A stretch of DNA of 17,657 nucleotides from DATAYA01 sp036272815. Lineage in GTDB: Bacteria; Pseudomonadota; Alphaproteobacteria; Acetobacterales; Acetobacteraceae. A model generated the notes under the pieces. It was not told the DNA's origin, did not search any database, and was given only the letters and a program-made list of their open reading frames with translations. Position numbers and translations under genes: made by a program. This document shows, in pieces, positions 1 through 7,729 of this stretch. Position 1 is the stretch's first letter. Every line of letters begins with the position of its first letter. The stretch lies in the NCBI GenBank assembly GCA_036272815.1, contig DATAYA010000110.1, positions 1-17,657 of the forward strand, written 5' to 3'.

Positions 1-138
1 CTGAGCCCAGGCCGGCGGTAGCAGGATCGAAAGGAGATTCTGCTCGTTCGGATCGTGCGGCGACAGCCACGGCGCGAACCCGGCACAGACGAGCAGCGCC
101 AGCAGGATCGTCCCGCCCGCTGCGAGGCGCCCGTTCAA
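1..138 (-). CDS. ABC transporter permease, DppC/OppC-like (partial, N-terminus only)
   Basis: Second permease of a peptide/nickel-type ABC importer. Only the first 46 residues are in the window; the rest lies beyond base 1. The frame has no stop from 138 to 1. It reads as a short cytoplasmic start, a hydrophobic segment (about residues 7-24, rich in Leu/Ala/Val/Ile), then APWLSPHDPNEQ. That matches the typical DppC N-terminus, in which transmembrane helix 1 is followed by a 'P-x-DPN' stretch. The start is inferred to be TTG at 138-136, because it overlaps the upstream permease stop as TTGA, the same 4-base coupling used elsewhere in this operon. GTG codons at 86 and 70 would cut off the first helix. 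The family call rests on gene order and a short peptide, so it is good but not certain. Confidence 0.75.
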   Translation of the reverse strand, partial: MNGRLAAGGTILLALLVCAGFAPWLSPHDPNEQNLLSILLPPAWAQ

Positions 139-1148
139 CGCAGCCTCCGCAGCCGCGGATCGAGCGTCAGCACCAGCGCGTCCACCGCCATGCTGATCGC
201 GAGAACGACGACGCAATAGGCGATGCCGACCACCTGGATCACCGGAAGATCAGCGTTGTGGACGGCATCGACCATCAAATTGCCGATCCCGGGGAACGAG
301 TAGATGACCTCCACCAGCAGCGTGCCGCCGAACAGGAAGCCGAACTGCACGCCCATCAGCGCGAGCGTCGGCAGGATGGCGTTGCGGGCGGCATGGACCA
401 GCAGCAGCCGGCGCTCGCCAATGCCGCGCAGCCGCGCCTGCACGATGTAGTCCTGATGCCAGACCTGTGCGAGCGAGCTGCGCAGCACGCGCATGATCGC
501 GGGCGCGAAGGCGATGCCTAGTGCGGCCGCCGGCAGGGCCAGATCGGCAAGCGCGCTGGCGAAGGCGGCGGGCGAGCCTGCGAGCAGTGTGTCGAGCAGC
601 AGGAAGCCGGTCGCGCCGTGCAGTGCGAAATCCGGCCCGATTCGGCCGACGAAGGGGAGCACCGGCAGCAGCACGCCGAACACCACCAGCAGCAGGAGCG
701 CCCAGAGGAAGTCCGGCAGCGACAGCAGCAGCGTGGTGCCAAGATCGGCCACGGGCTCCGCCGGCGTGCCGCGCAGCGCGAACAGCACGAAGCCGCCGCC
801 GAGGCCGAGCCCGCTCGCGATCAGCATGGCGGCGACGGCGAGCTCGACAGTCGCCGGCAGCGCCTGCGTCGCCAGCGCTGCGGCGCTGCGGCGAAGCTGG
901 ATCGACTGGCCGAAATTCCCACGCAGCGCGCCACGCAGCCAGATCGCGTACTGCACCGGCAGCGGCCGGTCGAGGCCCATCGCCCGGCGCTGCGCGTCGA
1001 TTTCTACGAGCGTGGCGTTCGGCGGCATCGACATCGCGGCCGGATCGACCGGCAGGGCGCGCAGCGCCGCGAACAGCAGTGCGGAGACGACCAGCAGGAT
1101 CGGCAGCGCGGTTCCGAGCCGGCGGCCGAGCAACAGCGCCACCCGCAT
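135..1148 (-). CDS. ABC transporter permease, DppB/OppB-like
   Basis: Inner-membrane permease of a peptide-type (DppBC) importer, 337 residues, normal for the family. Transmembrane helix 1 spans about residues 12-31. The family stretch 'NFGQSI' is at 78-83, and several Leu/Val/Ala-rich helices follow between about 100 and 220. The EAA loop that contacts the ATPase runs from about 233 to 262 (DYIVQARLRGIG, then ARNAILPTLAL). It is followed by the conserved tail 'FGGTLLVEVIYSFPGIG' (273-289). ATG at 1148 was chosen because an upstream extension would run into the binding-protein gene and reads as Arg/Ser-rich noise. It lies 10 bases after the binding-protein stop and overlaps the next permease by 4 bases. 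The substrate cannot be read from the permease. Operon context suggests uptake of the compound degraded by the upstream enzymes, or a conjugate of it. Confidence 0.92.
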   Translation of the reverse strand: MRVALLLGRRLGTALPILLVVSALLFAALRALPVDPAAMSMPPNATLVEIDAQRRAMGLDRPLPVQYAIWLRGALRGNFGQSIQLRRSAAALATQALPATVELAVAAMLIASGLGLGGGFVLFALRGTPAEPVADLGTTLLLSLPDFLWALLLLVVFGVLLPVLPFVGRIGPDFALHGATGFLLLDTLLAGSPAAFASALADLALPAAALGIAFAPAIMRVLRSSLAQVWHQDYIVQARLRGIGERRLLLVHAARNAILPTLALMGVQFGFLFGGTLLVEVIYSFPGIGNLMVDAVHNADLPVIQVVGIAYCVVVLAISMAVDALVLTLDPRLRRLR

Positions 1149-1158
1149 CGCGCCCCTA

Positions 1159-2649
1159 TCAGCTCCAGCGCATCGTTTGCGGAAGCACCCAGCCGTTGCC
1201 GTATCCCGTGACACCGAGGCCCTTCGCGCGCACCATCGTCTGCACGCTTTGCAGCAGCGGGATTTTCGCACCAGTCGCCATCGCCTGGCGGTCGATCTGC
1301 TTCCAGCGCGCGATGCGCGCCGCCTCGCCGGGGATGTCGAACGCAGCCGTGATCTCGCGCCCGATCGTCTTGCCCTGCCAGGGCGAAAAAGGCAGCTTCG
1401 GATCGAGCATGTAGCCGACGAAGATCTCCGGATCGCCGGTCGCGTTGTCGAACGTGTAGAGCGTCGCCTCCGGCAGCTTGTGGCCACGGTTGAGCAGGAA
1501 GTATTTCCCGTATTCGATCACCTGAATGTCGGCCTGGATGCCGACGCGGCCCCACATCTGCCCGATCGCGCGCGCGATATCGTAATCGCTCGGGAACTGG
1601 CCGTTGGTGCTGGCAAACCCGATCTTGACCGGTTTCTTCGGTCCATAGCCGGCCGCCGCCAGAAGCTGCATCGCGAGCTTCGGATCGTAGCTCACGGTGA
1701 GATCCGGCATGTAGCCGGACGTGCCGGGCGTCGCGAGCTGCGAGAGCGGCACCGCGCGGCCGTTGTAGAACGCGCGCGAGAGGGCCGCCTTGTCGATCGC
1801 GTGGTGCGCCGCGAGCCGCACGCGTTCGTCAGCGAAGCCCAGATCGTCGCGCACCTGCAGCAGGATGATGCGCGTGATCGGGTCGATCTGCCCGTGCAGC
1901 CGTACGGCCTCCCGTACCGGGACCGCGATGGTGAGGTCGACCTGCCCCGATTGCACCGCCGCGACACGCGCAGACGGGTCCTTAATGATCTCGATCGTGA
2001 CGCGCGGGATGGCCGGTTTCGGTCCCCAATACTTTTCGTTCCGCTCCAGTACGATACGGGCGTTGGTTTCATATTCTACGAGCCGATATGGACCGCTGCC
2101 CACCGGCTTCTGCGCGAATTCCTTTTCCCCCACGCGCTCGATATACGCTTTCGGCACGATGAAGCTGCCGAGGAAGGCGAGCCACTCGGGCGCGGTCGGT
2201 GCGGGGGAGCTGAAATGCATCACCGCCCGGGTCGGCGAAAGCACCTCGATGTCGGCGGCCTTGCGCCAGGAGTTCTTGATGTCGAGCGTCGAGGTCGGGC
2301 GCGTGCGGTCGAAGAACGTGTAATGGAAATCCGCAGTGGTGAGCTTACTGCCGTCATGGAAGCTTACGTCGTCACGCAGCTCGACGCGCATGGAGAGTGC
2401 GTCCGGCGCCATGGACCACGACTTGATGACGCTCGGGACAAGCTGGAGCGCCGGGCTCTGGTCGAGCGGCTGGTCGAACACTGCCTTGAAGATCGATTGC
2501 GCATCGGGCACGAAACGCTGGTTTGGATCCCAGCTCGGCACGTCGCTCGGCCAGCCGATCGTCGCCGCATCCTTCGCGGCGCCGGCGACGGCAGGTGCGG
2601 CGAGTGTGGCCGCGGAGAGGGCGAGAAAGCTGCGACGGGACGGTGCCAT
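1159..2649 (-). CDS. ABC transporter substrate-binding protein, DppA/OppA family (SBP_bac_5), Tat-exported
   Basis: Periplasmic binding protein for the adjacent permeases, 496 residues, usual length for family 5 (peptides, nickel, opines, other solutes). The N-terminus carries a twin-arginine signal, SRRSFL at residues 4-9, then a hydrophobic Ala/Leu stretch and a probable signal peptidase site near 'AVAGA' (20-24). The mature part starts with the typical 'W-x5-WDPNQRF' stretch and contains the family features 'SMRVELRDDVSFHDGSKLTTADF' (split here as a description of the Asp-Gly/His-Asp core) and 'PVGSGPYRLVEY'. ATG at 2649 is chosen because it begins the signal peptide; longer versions would overlap the dehydrogenase gene. 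A 61-base gap separates it from that gene, the largest gap in the operon. Export in folded form by Tat is unusual for a simple peptide binder but common in alphaproteobacterial members. Ligand unknown. Confidence 0.93.
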   Translation of the reverse strand: MAPSRRSFLALSAATLAAPAVAGAAKDAATIGWPSDVPSWDPNQRFVPDAQSIFKAVFDQPLDQSPALQLVPSVIKSWSMAPDALSMRVELRDDVSFHDGSKLTTADFHYTFFDRTRPTSTLDIKNSWRKAADIEVLSPTRAVMHFSSPAPTAPEWLAFLGSFIVPKAYIERVGEKEFAQKPVGSGPYRLVEYETNARIVLERNEKYWGPKPAIPRVTIEIIKDPSARVAAVQSGQVDLTIAVPVREAVRLHGQIDPITRIILLQVRDDLGFADERVRLAAHHAIDKAALSRAFYNGRAVPLSQLATPGTSGYMPDLTVSYDPKLAMQLLAAAGYGPKKPVKIGFASTNGQFPSDYDIARAIGQMWGRVGIQADIQVIEYGKYFLLNRGHKLPEATLYTFDNATGDPEIFVGYMLDPKLPFSPWQGKTIGREITAAFDIPGEAARIARWKQIDRQAMATGAKIPLLQSVQTMVRAKGLGVTGYGNGWVLPQTMRWS

Positions 2650-2710
2650 GCGCCGATGCTCTGCGATTTCGTTTAAGCCTAAGAGATTGCGCTGCGGCGC
2701 ACAAGCACGC

Positions 2711-3436
2711 TTACAGTGCCAAGTTGCCGATGCTGCTTCCCCCGCAGACGAACAGTGTCTGCCCGGTGATGAAGCCACTGTCCGGATCGGCAAGAAAGCG
2801 AACCGCGCGGGCGACGTCGTGCGGCGTGCCGACACGCCGTACCGGGATCGACTGCGCCAAGCTGGCGATGCGCGCGTCGCCCGGGGGCAGTACGTCGTGG
2901 AACATCTCGGTCTCGCCGATCGGGCCTGGGGCGATGCAGTTGACGGTGATGCCGTCCGGCCCGAGTTCGAGCGCCCAGGTGCGCGCCATGCCAATCATCG
3001 CCGCCTTGGTTGCCGAATAGCTCGTGCGCATCGCGAGCCCGAGTGCCGCCCGCGAGGAGACCAGCACCACGCGCCCGAAATGCGCGCCGCGCATCGCACC
3101 CAGTGACGCCTGCACCAGCGCGAGTGCCGCACCCAAATGCAGCGAGACCAGCACGTCGAGGTCGCCACGCCGAACATCCGGCAGCATCGCCGGCAGCATG
3201 GCGCCCGCATTGTGGACGATCGTGGTCGGGCGATAGGTCTGGGCGGCCCAGGCGGCGGCGGTGCGCGTCGCCGCCTCGTCGACAAGATCGACGATGCGCG
3301 CATGCAGGTTCGGATGCGCGAATCCGGGTGGGCGGAGGTCGAGTGACACGACCGTCATGCCATCGGCGAGCAGCGTCTCGCAGATGGCACGGCCGATCCC
3401 CGCGCTGCCGCCGGTGACGATCGCTGCGCGGTTCAT
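2711..3436 (-). CDS. Short-chain dehydrogenase/reductase (possible dihydrodiol dehydrogenase)
   Basis: Cytoplasmic NAD(P)-dependent alcohol dehydrogenase of the classical SDR family, 241 residues. The coenzyme motif TGGSAGIG is at 8-15. An acidic residue (D33) at the end of the second strand favours NAD over NADP. NAG is at 76-78, the catalytic Ser at 127/128, and Tyr140 and Lys144 form YSATK, followed by the PG motif at 170-171. ATG at 3436 overlaps the stop of the DUF35 gene (ATGA). Sitting in an operon with a two-subunit Rieske oxygenase, it is a candidate for oxidising the cis-diol product. In an indole pathway this would turn the C2 hydroxyl into the 2-oxo group (inference). Fatty-acid or beta-hydroxyacyl-CoA dehydrogenase roles remain possible. 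Family certain, substrate not. Confidence 0.93.
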   Translation of the reverse strand: MNRAAIVTGGSAGIGRAICETLLADGMTVVSLDLRPPGFAHPNLHARIVDLVDEAATRTAAAWAAQTYRPTTIVHNAGAMLPAMLPDVRRGDLDVLVSLHLGAALALVQASLGAMRGAHFGRVVLVSSRAALGLAMRTSYSATKAAMIGMARTWALELGPDGITVNCIAPGPIGETEMFHDVLPPGDARIASLAQSIPVRRVGTPHDVARAVRFLADPDSGFITGQTLFVCGGSSIGNLAL

Positions 3437-3810
3437 CGGGTCGGGCTCGCATGCAGGATGGCGCGGCCCGCGGCATCGAGCCGTGCGCTGACGCGGGCAC
3501 GGCAGCCGGGCGTGCAATCCGCATCGAGGAAGGTGATCGCGACCGCACCTGCCGCGAGCCGCGCGAGCCCGACTCGCAAAGGCAAGGCTTCAGCGAAGGC
3601 GGGATCGTGACTGTGGTGCAGCGTCGTCTCCGCGAGCAAGTCCGCCTCAGCCGACGCCGCCTCCTCCCATTCGAGCGCGTCGCCGAGGCAGGCGGCGCAA
3701 ACCTCGCGCGGCGGATACTGCACGCGGCCGCAATCGGCACAACGTTGCAGCGCGAGTAATCCGCGCCCGGCTGCGGCATCCATCCGCCGCATCGCGGCCG
3801 CGCGCGTCAC
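3433..3810 (-). CDS. DUF35 OB-fold protein with N-terminal zinc ribbon (thiolase/aldolase partner)
   Basis: Small protein of 125 residues with a rubredoxin-like zinc ribbon, Cys24-x2-Cys27 and Cys38-x2-Cys41, followed by an OB-fold region typical of DUF35. Such proteins partner thiolase-fold enzymes. In steroid side-chain degradation the DUF35 domain of ChsH2 binds the aldolase Ltp2 and is needed for retro-aldol cleavage; in archaea another DUF35 protein bridges thiolase and HMG-CoA synthase. Here it lies directly after a thiolase-like gene, starting at GTG 3810 within a GTGA overlap with that gene's stop. The two products are therefore likely made in equal amounts and form a complex. Met codons at residues 7 and 10 are alternative starts. 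It ends in an ATGA overlap with the dehydrogenase gene. Confidence 0.88.
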   Translation of the reverse strand: MTRAAAMRRMDAAAGRGLLALQRCADCGRVQYPPREVCAACLGDALEWEEAASAEADLLAETTLHHSHDPAFAEALPLRVGLARLAAGAVAITFLDADCTPGCRARVSARLDAAGRAILHASPTR

Positions 3811-4961
3811 GCGCCGAGCACCACGGCGGAGGTGCAGAGGCCGCGGTCATAATTAATCATGCCGAACCCGCTCGCGAGCGCATGCCAAACCCGCGCAACC
3901 TGCCGCTCGCCGGCGGTCCCGGTCACCTGCCGCAGCGCTTCCACCACGCCGAGAAAGCCGCCCGCCGCACCCGCCTGTCCGGCGGAGAGCTGTCCGCCGC
4001 CGGTGTTGTGCGGAAAATTTCCGGCGATCGTGAAATCATGGCACCGAATGAAGTCGGGGCCGCCATCCTTCGCACAGAACCCGAGATCCTCAAACTGCAT
4101 CATCACGATCACCGGATAGTCGTCATAGGTCTGCACGCAATCGACGTCACCCGGTCCGATCCCCGCAGCCTGCCAGAGGGTGTCGCGGTCCACCGCCCAG
4201 CCGCCGCGCCACTGCACGGGATCATCCGGATAGCCGTTGTGCCTCTCGATCGTGCCGAGGATACGGGCCGCGCGCAACCCGAGCGTCTCGGCCCGGGCGC
4301 GGTGCATCACGAGAAAGCCCTCCGCGCCGGCGCAGGGCATCACGCAATCGTAGAGGTGCAGCGGCGATGCGATGGGCCGGGCACCGAGATAATCTGACAT
4401 CGCCAACGGCGCGCGCAGCAGCGCGTCCGGGTTGCGTGTCGCATTGGATCGCTGCGCGATACAGAGCTTGCCGAAATCCTCGCGCGTGGCGCCGGTGCGC
4501 CGCATGGCGTGCTCGGTCAACATCGCAAAGCTCTGGTTCGGGCCGCCCGCGCCATAGGGCCAGACGCAATCACGCGAGAAGCTGCTGAACCCGGCAACGA
4601 GATCGCGGAAGCCGCCGGGCTGCAACGTATCTCCCGCGATGCAGGCGACGACCTCCGCGTCGCCGCACTGCACGGCGCGCGCCGCCCGGCGCAGCGCCAT
4701 CGGCCCCGACGCGCCGCCGGTCGGGAGGAAATCGAGCAGGCGCGGCGAAAGGCCGACATATTGTGTGAACGGTGCGGGCCCGTCCGGCGCGAGCGTGAAG
4801 CTTGCCATCACGAGCCCGTCGATCGCCTGCTTGCCGAGCCCGCTCGCGCGCAGCAGGGCAGCGAGGGCGGCGGCCAGCCACCAGTTCGCATCGTGCTCCG
4901 ACCGGCGCACGTAAGGCACTGTGATCGGCGCACAGGCCACGACATCGCCGTACGAGCTCAC
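3807..4961 (-). CDS. Thiolase-fold protein lacking the catalytic cysteine (Ltp2-like aldolase candidate)
   Basis: Thiolase superfamily protein of the SCP-x/lipid-transfer type, 384 residues. In ordinary thiolases the nucleophile is the Cys of a 'C-[AG]-S-G' loop. Here the loop reads TGGASG at 81-86, with Gly83 where Cys belongs. The 'YDDYP' segment (Tyr279, Tyr282), 'EDLGFC' (291-296), the loop HNTGGGQLSAGQ (318-329) and Tyr371 near the C-terminus follow. Loss of the Cys together with tyrosines near the active site recalls Ltp2-type steroid aldolases, which cleave tertiary beta-hydroxyacyl-CoAs together with a DUF35 partner. The DUF35 gene is next downstream. I infer an acyl-CoA retro-aldolase rather than a true thiolase. 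The GTG start at 4961 overlaps the Rieske beta stop (GTGA). Residue equivalence was judged by eye and needs an alignment. Confidence 0.88.
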   Translation of the reverse strand: MSSYGDVVACAPITVPYVRRSEHDANWWLAAALAALLRASGLGKQAIDGLVMASFTLAPDGPAPFTQYVGLSPRLLDFLPTGGASGPMALRRAARAVQCGDAEVVACIAGDTLQPGGFRDLVAGFSSFSRDCVWPYGAGGPNQSFAMLTEHAMRRTGATREDFGKLCIAQRSNATRNPDALLRAPLAMSDYLGARPIASPLHLYDCVMPCAGAEGFLVMHRARAETLGLRAARILGTIERHNGYPDDPVQWRGGWAVDRDTLWQAAGIGPGDVDCVQTYDDYPVIVMMQFEDLGFCAKDGGPDFIRCHDFTIAGNFPHNTGGGQLSAGQAGAAGGFLGVVEALRQVTGTAGERQVARVWHALASGFGMINYDRGLCTSAVVLGA

Positions 4962-5425
4962 GGAAAAAGCTGGATCGACGGCAGCGCCGCGTCGCAGTTC
5001 AGCAAGTCGACGCGCTTGAGCCGGATGCGCGGGCCGGTGCCCGTCTCGACGATGTGGTGGCGCACGGTGCCGACATACATCTCCTGGGCGTCACCGCGGC
5101 TCTCGGTATAGTGGAACGGGGTCCGCACCTCGAAGATACCGTCACGCGCGGCCTCGCATTCCGGCAACCCGAGCAGATGGTGGCAGCGGCTCGGCGGATG
5201 CTGCGCGTGCGCGTGCGGGTCGCGCAGCCGCTCGATGCGGATGCGGAGCAACAGGCGGTCCTCGTAGGCGAGCGAGGCGTGCTGGATGCCGTCGCGCTGA
5301 CCAGGCACCAGCGGCACCCAGTAGATGCCATCCTCGGCGAACAGCGCGAGCCACTCCTCCCAGCGCGCCTCGTCGATCAGCCGCGCCTCGTGGCGCACGA
5401 ACGACGCAAGCTCGGCCTCGGTCAC
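4958..5425 (-). CDS. Rieske aromatic-ring-hydroxylating oxygenase, beta subunit
   Basis: Small structural subunit of a Rieske oxygenase, 155 residues, with the cone-shaped alpha/beta fold (SnoaL/NTF2-like) of the ring-hydroxylating beta family. The N-terminal half, with E-A-R-L-I-D-E-A-R-W-E-E-W (residues 13-25) followed by 'LFAEDGIYWVPL', is characteristic. 'YEDRLLLRIRIERL' (54-67) and the arginine/histidine-rich 'VRHHIVE' (121-127) also match. It has no metal centre; it packs against the alpha subunit in an alpha3beta3 assembly. Start is GTG at 5425, overlapping the alpha-subunit stop by 4 bases. Its stop overlaps the thiolase-like start in the same way. Its presence argues for a classical dioxygenase (benzoate, toluate or naphthalene layout) rather than an alpha-only monooxygenase. 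Confidence 0.94.
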   Translation of the reverse strand: MTEAELASFVRHEARLIDEARWEEWLALFAEDGIYWVPLVPGQRDGIQHASLAYEDRLLLRIRIERLRDPHAHAQHPPSRCHHLLGLPECEAARDGIFEVRTPFHYTESRGDAQEMYVGTVRHHIVETGTGPRIRLKRVDLLNCDAALPSIQLFP

Positions 5426-6750
5426 GCATCCTCCAGCGTCATGAAATGAGCCCAGGCGCGAAACTGGTTGCGCATGGAGATCTCGCTGGTGCCGTTGACG
5501 GAGAGATCCGGCGCGTCGATCTCCGCCGGATCAAAGTCGCGGTGCAGGCTCACCCAGTCGTTGCCGCCGGCCGCCAGCCCCTCCTGGATCGCCCGGTAGC
5601 AATGCCGGTCGTCATGCCCCACCACGGACATCGGCGAGTTGATGAGGCGGCTGTACATCACTGTCCGTTCCAGTAACGCATCGGGCGCGCCCTTCAGGCG
5701 AAACGTCCAGCTCTCGATCAGCGTGCGGTCGACGGCGATCGGGCGCGCGACACGGATCGCCTGGATCGCGCCCTTGATCGTGAGCGTCGGGTAATAGACG
5801 GTGTTGTGCCGAACGGTTCCGAGGATCTCCTTGGCCCGCGCATCGCCGTAAGCCTCTCGCATCGCCGCCTCGTAGTCAGGCAGGGCGGAATAGGCGGAAT
5901 GGATGCTGAAATGCACCCCCGACCAGCCGTGGCCGCCGGCGATCGCGCGCACGCCCATCTTATCGAAGAAGTCGTAGCCGGACGCGAACGGCACGAGCTG
6001 CTCGATTGCCATCGGTTTGGCCGCGTCGGCGGGGGCATCCGCCCAGAGCCGTCTGGCAATGCCGGCCGCGGCCTCGTGCGCGATCATCGGGTGCATCGTG
6101 TCGTTGAGGTTCTCGACGAACATCTTCCAGTTGCAGTCGTGCATATAGCGCAGCACGCCGCCCGCCACTTTCAGCTCGCCGACCGGCGAGCGGTCCGCCA
6201 TGTAGTCGATGGAGGAAAGCGAGGCGCCGAAAAAATCCTCGAAGTCGGGGCCTCCGTCCGCGAGGCGCACGAAGACGAAGCCGCGATGGCTGCGCATTGC
6301 CGAGACGGGTGCGAGCCCGCGTGCGTTCTCGCACTCTGCAAAATTGGTCTGCGCATAGGCACCCTTGAGCGGGATCGCCAGCAGCGAGCCGTCCGTGCGA
6401 TAGGTCCAGGCGTGATAGGGGCAGCGAAAGAATTTTCCGACATTCCCGTGCGTATCGGCGACGAGTTTTGTTCCTTTGTGGGCGCAGCGGTTGCGGACAA
6501 CGTGGACGCGTCCGTCGGTGTGGCGCACCATCAGGACGGGCTCCCGGCCGATCTCGGTCGCATAGTAGTCGCCCGGTTGCGGCACTTGGCTTTCATGCCC
6601 AACATAAATCCAGGTTCTCGCAAACAACTCCTCCATCTCGATCTCGAACAGCTCGGGATCGAGATAGACGTCGCGATGCACCCGCTCCGGCTGAACCAGG
6701 GCGCGGATCGCCTCGGGATCTCCGCGGTATCGCTTGCCGCCGATATGCAT
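5422..6750 (-). CDS. Rieske aromatic-ring-hydroxylating oxygenase, alpha (catalytic) subunit
   Basis: Catalytic subunit, 442 residues. The Rieske 2Fe-2S ligands are Cys89-x-His91 and Cys110-x2-His113. The mononuclear iron site begins at Asn214 and includes the bridging Asp217 and ligands His220 and His225 (D-x2-H-x4-H). The third carboxylate ligand is probably an Asp near the 'GGNDW' segment around residue 390-400. It would insert O2 into an aromatic ring using electrons from the reductase encoded just upstream. ATG at 6750 has a strong ribosome site, GGAGGGAGCG, directly in front. The gene sits 13 bases after the reductase and overlaps the beta gene. Substrate is not readable from motifs. 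The neighbouring CoA-aldolase pair and cyclase-family hydrolase favour an arylacetic acid such as indole-3-acetate (inference). Confidence 0.95.
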   Translation of the reverse strand: MHIGGKRYRGDPEAIRALVQPERVHRDVYLDPELFEIEMEELFARTWIYVGHESQVPQPGDYYATEIGREPVLMVRHTDGRVHVVRNRCAHKGTKLVADTHGNVGKFFRCPYHAWTYRTDGSLLAIPLKGAYAQTNFAECENARGLAPVSAMRSHRGFVFVRLADGGPDFEDFFGASLSSIDYMADRSPVGELKVAGGVLRYMHDCNWKMFVENLNDTMHPMIAHEAAAGIARRLWADAPADAAKPMAIEQLVPFASGYDFFDKMGVRAIAGGHGWSGVHFSIHSAYSALPDYEAAMREAYGDARAKEILGTVRHNTVYYPTLTIKGAIQAIRVARPIAVDRTLIESWTFRLKGAPDALLERTVMYSRLINSPMSVVGHDDRHCYRAIQEGLAAGGNDWVSLHRDFDPAEIDAPDLSVNGTSEISMRNQFRAWAHFMTLEDA

Positions 6751-6760
6751 CGCTCCCTCC
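6751..6760 (-). promoter_or_regulatory. Strong ribosome-binding site of the Rieske alpha gene
   Basis: Read on the minus strand, GGAGGGAGCG lies directly before the ATG at 6750. It is the clearest Shine-Dalgarno site in this operon, at one of the few junctions without start/stop overlap. This suggests independent, high-level translation initiation for the oxygenase subunits. Confidence 0.8.
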
Positions 6761-6763
6761 GCG

Positions 6764-7729
6764 TCAGGCGTCGATCACGAGCCGCGGCCCACGCGCCCGC
6801 GAGATGCAAATCTGCATCATCTTGCCGGAGGCCTTCTCGGTGTCGCTGAGGTAGAGGTCGCGATGGTCGATCTCGCCCTCCAGCACCGGCGTCGTGCAGA
6901 CGCCGCACTCGCCGCGACGACAAGAATACATCGGGTCGAGCCCGGCATCCTCCATCACGTCGATGATGCTGCGATCGGGAGGTACCTGCAAGGTTCGGCC
7001 TGATTGCGCGAGCACAAGTTCGAACCCCCTGTCTTCCTCCGTCCCGGCTGCCTCGGTGAACAGCTCGAAGCGGATGGCGCTCCGGTCCCAGTCGCGCGCG
7101 GTCGCCTCGGCGATCACCGCCTCGATCATGCCGCGCGGGCCGCAGACATAGATCGGCCGTCCTCGACGCGCACCCCCGATCAGAAGCGGGACGGAGAGTG
7201 CCGTCGCCGGATCATCGTCGGCATGGAGCACGAGAAGGTCGCCGCAGAGCCGGGACAGTTCGGGGACGAAGGCGAGCAACCCGGCGCTGCGTCCGCTGTA
7301 GTGCAGCAAGAACGGGCGCTGCGCGCGCGCGAGGGAGGCGACCATCCCGGTCATCGGCGTAATGCCGATGCCGCCTGCGATCAGCAGCGGATCATCGGCA
7401 CCAGGGTCGAGCGGAAAGTCGTTCTGCGGCGGCAGCACGCGGATCGTCTCGCCCGTATGCAGGCGCTCGTGGACGAAGCGAGAGCCGCCCCGGCTCGCAT
7501 CCTCCAACCGGACCGCAATGCGATATTCGTCCGGCGACGAAAGGCCGCCCGAAAAATCGACCAGCGAGTAATGCCGCCACGCGTCGCCGGGAACCGCGAG
7601 CGAGATATGGGCCCCCGGCGCCGCGCCCGGCAGGGCGGCGCCGCGTGGATCGCGCAGGCGGAGCGCCACGATCAGCGGACTGAGCTGCACACGTTCGGCG
7701 ACCACCAGCGAGAGCGGTAACGTGGTCAC
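6764..7729 (-). CDS. Oxygenase reductase, phthalate dioxygenase reductase type (FMN, NAD(P)H, C-terminal 2Fe-2S)
   Basis: Electron-transfer partner of the Rieske oxygenase, 321 residues, close to the usual 315-325 of the PDR/VanB class. Domain order: a flavin-binding barrel with RHYS at 52-55, an NAD(P)H domain with GGIGITP at 119-125 and CGP at 196-198, then a plant-type ferredoxin domain with Cys270-x4-Cys275-x2-Cys278 and Cys308. Because it carries its own 2Fe-2S cluster, the oxygenase system needs no separate ferredoxin, making it a class IA-like two-component system. The GTG start at 7729 overlaps the upstream oxidoreductase subunit stop (GTGA), and the alpha-subunit gene follows after 13 bases. 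Confidence 0.95.
   Translation of the reverse strand: MTTLPLSLVVAERVQLSPLIVALRLRDPRGAALPGAAPGAHISLAVPGDAWRHYSLVDFSGGLSSPDEYRIAVRLEDASRGGSRFVHERLHTGETIRVLPPQNDFPLDPGADDPLLIAGGIGITPMTGMVASLARAQRPFLLHYSGRSAGLLAFVPELSRLCGDLLVLHADDDPATALSVPLLIGGARRGRPIYVCGPRGMIEAVIAEATARDWDRSAIRFELFTEAAGTEEDRGFELVLAQSGRTLQVPPDRSIIDVMEDAGLDPMYSCRRGECGVCTTPVLEGEIDHRDLYLSDTEKASGKMMQICISRARGPRLVIDA

Noticed and set aside
493..2676. 727-residue open frame on the plus strand opposite the permease and binding-protein genes
   Set aside because: Arg/Ser/Ala-rich shadow frame typical of high-GC DNA. The minus strand carries recognisable ABC permease and binding-protein domains.
2650..2710. Possible internal promoter or terminator in the 61-base gap before the binding-protein gene
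   Set aside because: A 5-base stem (TGCGC-CGCA-GCGCA) has no T-run, and TTGTGC with a TAGGCT at 17 bases is a poor promoter match.
2650..2994. Upstream extension of the binding-protein gene (possible 611-residue product)
   Set aside because: The extension is Arg/Ser-rich noise overlapping the dehydrogenase gene. A Tat signal begins at the ATG at 2649.
5806..6849. 347-residue plus-strand frame opposite the Rieske alpha gene
   Set aside because: His/Arg-rich antisense shadow; the Rieske motifs on the minus strand are unambiguous.
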